This document shows positions 6,031 to 10,587 of a DNA stretch of 10,587 nt, one piece after another; the first letter of the stretch is position 1; every line of letters starts with the position of its first letter. The stretch lies in NCBI GenBank assembly GCA_014379045.1, contig JACMMK010000296.1, forward strand, positions 1 through 10,587, in the 5' to 3' direction. This stretch comes from Burkholderiales bacterium. Its GTDB lineage: Bacteria; Pseudomonadota; Gammaproteobacteria; Burkholderiales; CAIKXV01. Below the pieces are notes generated by a model. The model ran no database searches. It worked only from the letters and a program-made list of their open reading frames with translations, and was not told the DNA's origin. Both the position numbers and the translations under genes were made by a program.

Positions 6031-7452
6031 ATGACGACGCGACGCGCATTCTTCCGGGGCGCAGGTGCCGCTGCTCTCGCCGTGTCGACGGCTGCGGTCG
6101 GCCGCGCGGCAATGGCGGCACTGCCGGAGGTGACTTCGCAGACGACGCCCGAGACGATGCCCCCGCTGCTGCCCGCGACCGGGCGCCCGTACAACCCGGT
6201 GGTGACGTTGAACGGCTGGACGCTGCCGTGGCGAATGAACGCCGGGGTCAAGGAGTTCCATCTGGTGGCCGAGCCGGTCGTACGCGAGATGGCGTCGGGG
6301 TTCAGCGCGCATCTCTGGGGCTACAACGGGCAGAGCCCGGGGCCGACGATCGAGGTCGTCGAGGGCGATCGCGTGCGAATCTTCGTCACCAACAAACTGC
6401 CCGAACACACGAGCATCCACTGGCATGGGCAGCGTTTGCCCAATGGCATGGACGGCGTCGCAGGTTTGAATCAGCCGGCTATCCCTTCCGGCAAGACTTT
6501 TGTCTACGAGTTCGTCGCACGCCGACCCGGCACCTTCATGTATCACCCGCACGCCGACGAGATGACGCAAATGGCGATGGGGATGATGGGGTTCTGGATC
6601 ACGCATCCGAAGGCGAAGCATCCGTTGATCGACGAGGTCAACCGGGATTTCTGCTTCCTGCTGAACGCGTTCGACATCGAGCCCGGAAGCTACACGCCGA
6701 AGATCATGACGATGCTCGACTTCAATTTGTGGTCGTGGAACAGCCGCATCTTCCCGGGCATCGATTCCTTGAATGTGCGCCTCAACGACAAGGTGCGCAT
6801 CCGCATCGGCAATCTGACGATGACGAATCACCCGATCCATCTGCACGGGCATGAGTTCCTCGTCACCGGCACCGATGGCGGCCCGACGCGGAAGAACACC
6901 CGATGGTACGAAGTCACCACCGATATCGCGGTGGGCCAGATGCGCCAGATCGAGTTTCTCGCGGACGAGGAAGGCGACTGGGCATTCCATTGCCACAAGA
7001 GCCACCACACGATGAACGCGATGGGCCACGACGTGCCGACGATGATCGGCGTCGATCATCGCGGGCTCGCGCGAAAGATCACCAACCTGATCCCCGACTA
7101 CATGGTGATGAGCGAGCGCGGCATGGCCGACATGACCGAGATGGAAATGCCGTTGCCGGACAACACCGCACCGATGATGACCGGCGCCGGCCCGTATGGT
7201 TCGGTCGAGATGGGCGGCATGTTCAGCGTGCTGAAGGTGCGCCGCGACCAGAAAGCGGGCGATTACAAGGATCCCGGATGGTTCAAGCATCCCAGCGGGA
7301 CTGTCGCCTATGAATTCACGGGTCCGCTGGCGGAACCGTCACGCTTTCGGGCCGATGGCGGCCAGTCGATGCCGCGGGTGGAGACGCCGGCGAAGCCGGT
7401 CGAGGTGCGCGCGCGCAAGCCGGCCGGCAACGGCGGCCACGCGGGGCATTGA
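6031..7452 (+). CDS. Tat-exported two-domain multicopper oxidase with Met-rich C-terminal region
   Basis: 473 residues. Probable periplasmic cuprous oxidase that detoxifies Cu(I). The N-terminus has a Tat motif (TRRAFFR, residues 3-9), a hydrophobic stretch and an AMA cleavage site near residue 29. Copper ligands are complete: HWHG (His130, His132), HPH (His172, His174), HPIHLHGH (His267, His270, His272) and HCHKSHHTMNAM (His320, Cys321, His322, His326, Met331). The first and last pairs are only about 190 residues apart, so there are two cupredoxin domains (about 50-195 and 200-345) rather than the three of CueO or CopA, with a type 1 site only in the second. Residues 358-397 hold ten methionines, including MADMTEMEM; the last residues are GGHAGH. 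AGGA at 6020-6023 precedes the ATG. Databases may label it CopA or copper oxidase; I give no symbol because classical CopA is longer. Confidence 0.93.
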   Translation: MTTRRAFFRGAGAAALAVSTAAVGRAAMAALPEVTSQTTPETMPPLLPATGRPYNPVVTLNGWTLPWRMNAGVKEFHLVAEPVVREMASGFSAHLWGYNGQSPGPTIEVVEGDRVRIFVTNKLPEHTSIHWHGQRLPNGMDGVAGLNQPAIPSGKTFVYEFVARRPGTFMYHPHADEMTQMAMGMMGFWITHPKAKHPLIDEVNRDFCFLLNAFDIEPGSYTPKIMTMLDFNLWSWNSRIFPGIDSLNVRLNDKVRIRIGNLTMTNHPIHLHGHEFLVTGTDGGPTRKNTRWYEVTTDIAVGQMRQIEFLADEEGDWAFHCHKSHHTMNAMGHDVPTMIGVDHRGLARKITNLIPDYMVMSERGMADMTEMEMPLPDNTAPMMTGAGPYGSVEMGGMFSVLKVRRDQKAGDYKDPGWFKHPSGTVAYEFTGPLAEPSRFRADGGQSMPRVETPAKPVEVRARKPAGNGGHAGH

Positions 7453-7482
7453 GTACGACGACAGATGCCTCGCAACAGACTC

Positions 7483-7489
7483 AAGGTGA
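7483..7489 (+). promoter_or_regulatory. Ribosome binding site that fixes the cupredoxin start
   Basis: AAGGTGA precedes the ATG at 7494-7496 by four bases. It favours this start over an in-frame TTG at 7449 that overlaps the oxidase stop but would put a polar leader before the signal peptide. Confidence 0.6.
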
Positions 7490-7493
7490 ACGG

Positions 7494-8015
7494 ATGAATC
7501 CTCTCTACGTCATGGCTTTGGCTGCATTGCTGAGCACCTCGGTGGCGTTCGCGCACGGCCCGGTCGAACACGGCAAGAAGGCCGCCGCGGTCAAGGAACA
7601 GAAAGACTGGGGCATCGGTGGCGACGTGCGCCGTGTCACGCGCACGGTGGAAATGCGCATGGCCGATTCGATGCGCTTCACGCCCGACACGATCGAAGTC
7701 AGGCAGGGCGACACGATCAGATTCGTGGTGATCAACGACGGCAAGATGATGCACGAGTTCGTCATCGGCACGCGCAAGGAGAACGAACTGCATGCAGCGC
7801 TGATGGTGAAGTTCCCGAACATGGAACACGACGAGCCGTACATGGCGCATGTCGGTCCCGGCAAGCGCGGCGAAATTGTCTGGACGTTCAACCGTGCCGG
7901 AGAGTTCGAGTTCGCCTGCCTGATCGCAGGCCACTACACCGCAGGCATGGTCGGCAGGGTGGCCGTGCTCCCAGCCGCGCCACGCACACCCGCGAAAGCT
8001 GCACAGACGAAGTGA
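7494..8015 (+). CDS. Periplasmic cupredoxin (CopI-like, plastocyanin/azurin fold)
   Basis: 173 residues. Periplasmic blue-copper-type protein presumed to bind copper and protect envelope proteins. The signal peptide is residues 1-20 with cleavage after AFA, leaving a His-containing N-terminus (HGPVEHG). The cupredoxin domain spans about residues 48-160. Copper ligands are His87 in MMHEF, Cys142, His147 and Met152 in the spacing C-x4-H-x4-M, which is a complete type 1 site. Extra Met and His residues between 99 and 119 may add metal sites. The arrangement resembles CopI, a copper-tolerance cupredoxin known from Rubrivivax and Vibrio; this is recognition of family features, not a database match. 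It lies 41 bp after the oxidase and 25 bp before the CusF-type gene, so all are likely on one transcript. It could pass electrons or copper to or from the oxidase. Confidence 0.9.
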   Translation: MNPLYVMALAALLSTSVAFAHGPVEHGKKAAAVKEQKDWGIGGDVRRVTRTVEMRMADSMRFTPDTIEVRQGDTIRFVVINDGKMMHEFVIGTRKENELHAALMVKFPNMEHDEPYMAHVGPGKRGEIVWTFNRAGEFEFACLIAGHYTAGMVGRVAVLPAAPRTPAKAAQTK

Positions 8016-8040
8016 AATCCGACTCGAAAGGACCCCGCCG

Positions 8041-8394
8041 ATGAACTCCATTCGCACCCGCATTGCAGCCATCTCGATCGCCACGATTGCGCTGGCCAGC
8101 GCTGCGCCGATGATCGCCTTCGGCCAGGGCGCCAGCACCCACTCTGCAGCCGAGACCAGGACCGCGGCGCCGGCGCCCGTCGATGGGGAGATCCGCCGTG
8201 TCGATAAAGCCGGCGCACGCCTGACCATCCGCCACGGCGAAATCAAGCACATGGACATGCCACCGATGACGATGGTGTTTCACGTCAAGGACAAGGCGGT
8301 GCTCGAGACCGTACGCGAAGGCGAAAAGGTGCGTTTCATGGTCGTCAACGAGGGCGGCAAACTGTTCGCGCTGGACGTACAGCCCGCCAGGTAG
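8041..8394 (+). CDS. CusF-type periplasmic copper-binding protein
   Basis: 117 residues. Small periplasmic Cu(I)/Ag(I) chaperone with an OB-type fold. A signal peptide occupies about residues 1-29 (Arg5/Arg7 then a hydrophobic run, with a possible cleavage near AFGQG). The CusF domain runs from about residue 46 to the end. It starts with VDGEIRRVDKAGARLTIRHG, contains the metal loop MDMPPMTMVF and ends with a typical GEKVRFMV strand. By alignment with the E. coli CusF ligands, His65 corresponds to His36, and Met76 and Met78 to Met47 and Met49. The cation-pi Trp44 is replaced by Met73, giving a Met-rich site. AAAGGA at 8027-8032 is a good ribosome site. In Cus systems CusF loads the CusBA pump; here no pump is visible, so it may hand copper to the oxidase or cupredoxin. 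Confidence 0.92.
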   Translation: MNSIRTRIAAISIATIALASAAPMIAFGQGASTHSAAETRTAAPAPVDGEIRRVDKAGARLTIRHGEIKHMDMPPMTMVFHVKDKAVLETVREGEKVRFMVVNEGGKLFALDVQPAR

Positions 8395-8406
8395 GCGCCT
8401 GCCGGT

Positions 8407-8441
8407 CGTTGCGACGACCTGCCGTGAACGGGGTCGCAACG
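8407..8441. repeat. 9-bp inverted repeat before the response-regulator gene
   Basis: CGTTGCGAC (8407-8415) and GTCGCAACG (8433-8441) are exact reverse complements separated by 17 bp. A second hairpin, GGTCGT-TGCG-ACGACC at 8404-8419, shares the left arm, so the two structures are mutually exclusive as RNA. No T-run follows, so it is not a standard terminator. As DNA it could be an operator for the regulator gene. Confidence 0.45.
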
Positions 8442-8443
8442 GG

Positions 8444-8449
8444 TATAAG
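8444..8449 (+). promoter_or_regulatory. Candidate -10 element for the two-component genes
   Basis: TATAAG matches five of six positions of the -10 consensus and lies 64 bp before the GTG of the response regulator, directly after the inverted repeat. No convincing -35 is seen at normal spacing; the expected place falls between the repeat arms. The genes may have their own promoter here in addition to read-through from the copper operon. Confidence 0.35.
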
Positions 8450-8513
8450 GTGAGGGCCGCGCGCACGCGCCCTGCGCTTCCCGTACTGGCATCATCGCGA
8501 CTCTGGCAGCAAC

Positions 8514-9191
8514 GTGAACCTACTCATCGTCGAAGACGAGAAACAGACCGGCGAGTATCTGCAGCGCGGGCTGCGCGAAGCCGGGTTCACGGTCGAACTC
8601 GCGAGCGACGGCGCCGACGGGTTGCACCTCCTGCTGAACGAACCGTTCGATCTGGCGATCGTCGACGTGATGCTGCCCAAGCTCGATGGCTTCACGCTGG
8701 TGCAAAGCCTGCGCGCATCGGGCGCGTCGATTCCCGTCCTGTTCCTGACCGCGCGTGACGAAGTCGAGGACCGGGTGCGTGGCCTCGAGCTCGGCGCCGA
8801 CGACTACCTGGTCAAGCCCTTTGCCTTCACCGAACTGCTCGCGCGGGTGCGCACGCTGCTGCGCCGCGGTCAGGTACGCACCGAGCCGGTCACACTCAAA
8901 CTCGCCGATCTCGAACTCGACCTGATCCGCCGCCGCGCCGTGCGTGCAGGACAACGCATCGACCTGACTGCGAAAGAGTTCGCCCTGCTCGAATTGCTGA
9001 TGCGCCGCCAGGGGGAAGTGCTGCCGCGTTCGTTGATCGCCTCCCAGGTGTGGGACATCAACTTCGACAGCGACACCGCCGTGGTCGAAGTCGCGATTCG
9101 CCGACTGCGTGCCAAGATCGACGATGCCTTCGACGTGAAGCTGATCCGCACACTTCGCGGCATGGGCTACGTGCTCGAAGCGGCGTCGTGA
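8514..9191 (+). CDS. copR: Heavy-metal response regulator, OmpR family (CopR/CusR type)
   Basis: 225 residues. DNA-binding activator that is phosphorylated by its partner kinase when copper or silver rises and then activates copper-resistance genes. The receiver domain covers about residues 1-115: acidic pocket Glu7/Asp8, phospho-acceptor Asp51 in DLAIVDVMLP, Thr79 and Lys101 in the conserved KPF. The winged-helix domain runs from about residue 125 to the end, with DLTAKEFALLELLMRR, VWDINFDSDTAVVEVAIRRLR and TLRGMGYVLE, which are characteristic of the heavy-metal OmpR subgroup. The start is a GTG with only a weak ribosome site but gives the canonical MNLLIVEDE. Its TGA overlaps the kinase GTG. 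Its likely target is the dyad ahead of the copper operon. The choice between the names copR and cusR is by context and not certain. Confidence 0.93.
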   Translation: MNLLIVEDEKQTGEYLQRGLREAGFTVELASDGADGLHLLLNEPFDLAIVDVMLPKLDGFTLVQSLRASGASIPVLFLTARDEVEDRVRGLELGADDYLVKPFAFTELLARVRTLLRRGQVRTEPVTLKLADLELDLIRRRAVRAGQRIDLTAKEFALLELLMRRQGEVLPRSLIASQVWDINFDSDTAVVEVAIRRLRAKIDDAFDVKLIRTLRGMGYVLEAAS

Positions 9192-10587
9192 GCGGGTCAC
9201 CGACCTGGGCGCCACGGCCTTCAGCCACCGGGCCCGTCCGTTCCGGCGCATCGCTGACGCTTCGTCTTACCCTGCTGTTCGCGCTTGCCTCGTCGATCGT
9301 GCTGTTGACGCTCGGCCAGCTGATCGGCCGTTCGGTCGAACGGCACTTCGTCGAACTCGACCGCGAAGTGGCCGAAGGCAAGCTGGTATCGGCCGCCGCG
9401 CTGCTCGCGGCCGTGCGCAGCCCGACAGACGTGGAGCATGTCGGCGGCCGATTCGATTCGATGATGGTCGGTCACGACGGACTCGCACTGCGCGTCGAGG
9501 ATCGCGCGGGTCGCGTCTGGTTCAGCAGCCCCGAGGCCGAGCAACTCGTCAGCGGTGTGGCGGATGCGCAAGCAACGCCGGGCGCGCGCCCGCGCGTGCA
9601 CTTTCACGCTGCGGGCGCGCATCCTGTCGCGCATGGCGATCCGTTGCCGATCGTCTGGACACACGAAGGCCGTACGTTTCGCGGTCTCGCGCGCGCGCTG
9701 GAAAGCGGGCTGACCGACGCGCGCAGCGTGGTCGTCACGGTCGGTGTCGACACCGCGCATCACGAACACTACATGGCGTTGTTCCGGCAGACGCTCTGGT
9801 CGTTCGTCGCAGTGGCGATGCTGGTGACCGGGGTACTCGGCTGGCTCGCCGCACGCAGCGGGCTGGCACCGTTGCGCACGCTCGGGCGCGAGGCGGCAAC
9901 GGTCACCGCGTCCCAGCTCGACCGGCGTCTGAGCGCGGGTCAGTTGCCGGTCGAAGTCGCCGAACTCGCGCGCACGTTGAACGACATGCTGGCGCGCCTG
10001 GAGGACTCGTTCCAGCGCCTGTCGGATCTGTCGTCCGACTTGGCCCATGAACTGCGCACGCCGCTCACCAACCTGATGACCCAGACCCAGGTCGGGCTCT
10101 CGCGCGCGCGTTCCGCCGACGATTACCGCGAGGTCTTGACGAGCAATTCCGAAGAGCTCGAGCGCCTGGCGCGAATGGTCTCCGACATGCTGTTTCTCGC
10201 CAAGTCGGAGCACGGACTGGCGCGTCCCGACAACGTTCCCGTCGACCTCGGGGCGCTGGCGCAGCAGGTGCTCTCGTTCTACGAAGCGCTCGCCGCCGAC
10301 CGTCGTGTTGCATTTCGGGTCGACGGCGCGGCCACCCTCGACGGCGACCGTCCGCTGCTGCTGCGCGCGCTCGCCAACCTCGTGGCCAACGCGATCCAGC
10401 ACGCAACACCGGGCACTGAGGTGCTGATCGGGATCACGCCGACCCCGCAGGCAAGCGCAGTGCCGGGCGTGCGGCTCGCGGTGCGCAACCGGGGGGAGAC
10501 GATCAGCGCCGAAGTGCTGGCGCGGATGTTCGACCGTTTCTTCCGCGGCGACGCGTCACGCCAGCGCGCCACCGATGGCGCCGGACT
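9188..10587 (+). CDS. copS: Heavy-metal sensor histidine kinase (CopS/CusS type), 3' truncated by the window
   Basis: 466 complete codons are open from the GTG at 9188, which overlaps the regulator's stop (GTGA), to the window end. Inner-membrane copper/silver sensor. TM1 is about residues 27-47 and TM2 about 201-222. The periplasmic loop between them is rich in His: HFHAAGAHPVAHGD (138-151) and HHEH (191-194). A HAMP segment covers about 220-275. The phospho-acceptor is His287 in DLAHELRTPLTNL. The N box has Asn401 in ALANLVANAIQHA, the G1 box reads RNRGETI rather than the usual DNG-type sequence (common in this subgroup), and the F box is MFDRFFRGD. The sequence stops within the G2 box (DGAGL), so roughly 40-50 residues are probably missing. 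The alternative start choice is limited because the overlap couples it to copR. Confidence 0.92.
   Translation, partial: MSGSPTWAPRPSATGPVRSGASLTLRLTLLFALASSIVLLTLGQLIGRSVERHFVELDREVAEGKLVSAAALLAAVRSPTDVEHVGGRFDSMMVGHDGLALRVEDRAGRVWFSSPEAEQLVSGVADAQATPGARPRVHFHAAGAHPVAHGDPLPIVWTHEGRTFRGLARALESGLTDARSVVVTVGVDTAHHEHYMALFRQTLWSFVAVAMLVTGVLGWLAARSGLAPLRTLGREAATVTASQLDRRLSAGQLPVEVAELARTLNDMLARLEDSFQRLSDLSSDLAHELRTPLTNLMTQTQVGLSRARSADDYREVLTSNSEELERLARMVSDMLFLAKSEHGLARPDNVPVDLGALAQQVLSFYEALAADRRVAFRVDGAATLDGDRPLLLRALANLVANAIQHATPGTEVLIGITPTPQASAVPGVRLAVRNRGETISAEVLARMFDRFFRGDASRQRATDGAG

Noticed and set aside
5878..7290. Minus-strand 470-residue open frame opposite the multicopper oxidase
   Set aside because: His/Arg/Asp-rich mirror of the oxidase coding strand; the oxidase has all its copper motifs in the opposite direction.
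8454..8472. GC-rich hairpin in the leader of the regulator gene (GGG-CGCG pairing with CGCG-CCC with one bulge)
   Set aside because: Such hairpins are frequent in low-complexity GC runs and no T-run follows; not enough to call a terminator or leader element.
9221..10402. Minus-strand 393-residue open frame opposite the sensor kinase
   Set aside because: The plus strand has intact kinase H, N, G1 and F motifs; the minus frame shows only Arg/Gln-rich low-information sequence.
1..10587. Mobile elements, CRISPR array, tRNA or phage genes
   Set aside because: None was seen by reading: no transposase or integrase motifs, no regularly spaced repeats, and no tRNA-like cloverleaf in the short intergenic gaps.

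Overview
The window is a GC-rich chromosomal segment with codon use and gene families typical of a betaproteobacterium, most likely Burkholderiales. The taxonomic hint is a pair of Bug-type (tripartite tricarboxylate transporter, TctC family) periplasmic binding proteins, which are massively expanded in that order. I saw no insertion sequence, tRNA, rRNA, CRISPR array or phage gene.

Left part (1-3916). The 3' end of a plus-strand gene for a charged coiled-coil protein (possibly DUF4124-type) converges on a three-gene minus-strand unit. Read in its own direction, that unit is: an amidohydrolase of the TrzA/AtzB/cytosine-deaminase-like superfamily (2489-3916), a first Bug solute receptor (1419-2429), and a second Bug receptor (367-1419) whose start overlaps the preceding stop. 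The logic is scavenging: periplasmic capture of a small organic compound and cytoplasmic hydrolysis. No TctA/TctB membrane subunits are present here and the substrate cannot be read from the sequence.

A divergent intergenic region (3917-4123) carries a perfect 8-bp-arm dyad (4006-4025, core GATTACA-N4-TGTAATC). It looks like the operator of the plus-strand copper operon.

Right part (4124-10587, open at the end). This is a co-directional, tightly spaced copper-detoxification cluster: a small exported protein of unknown function; a TolC-type outer-membrane efflux lipoprotein; a Tat-exported two-domain multicopper oxidase with a Met-rich C-terminal extension; a periplasmic cupredoxin (CopI-like); and a CusF-type metallochaperone with a Trp-to-Met change at a copper ligand position. 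After a 119-bp gap come a heavy-metal response regulator (CopR/CusR type) and its membrane sensor kinase (CopS/CusS type), cut off at the window edge just inside its last ATP-binding motif. Together these describe periplasmic copper sensing, Cu(I) oxidation, copper sequestration and possibly export.

The families are largely known. The parts that deserve a second look are the unknown small exported protein that heads the copper operon, the outer-membrane channel without its RND/adaptor partners, the shortened oxidase architecture, the operator dyad, and the amidohydrolase lacking the usual HxxE glutamate. I did not find convincing evidence for a wholly new system.
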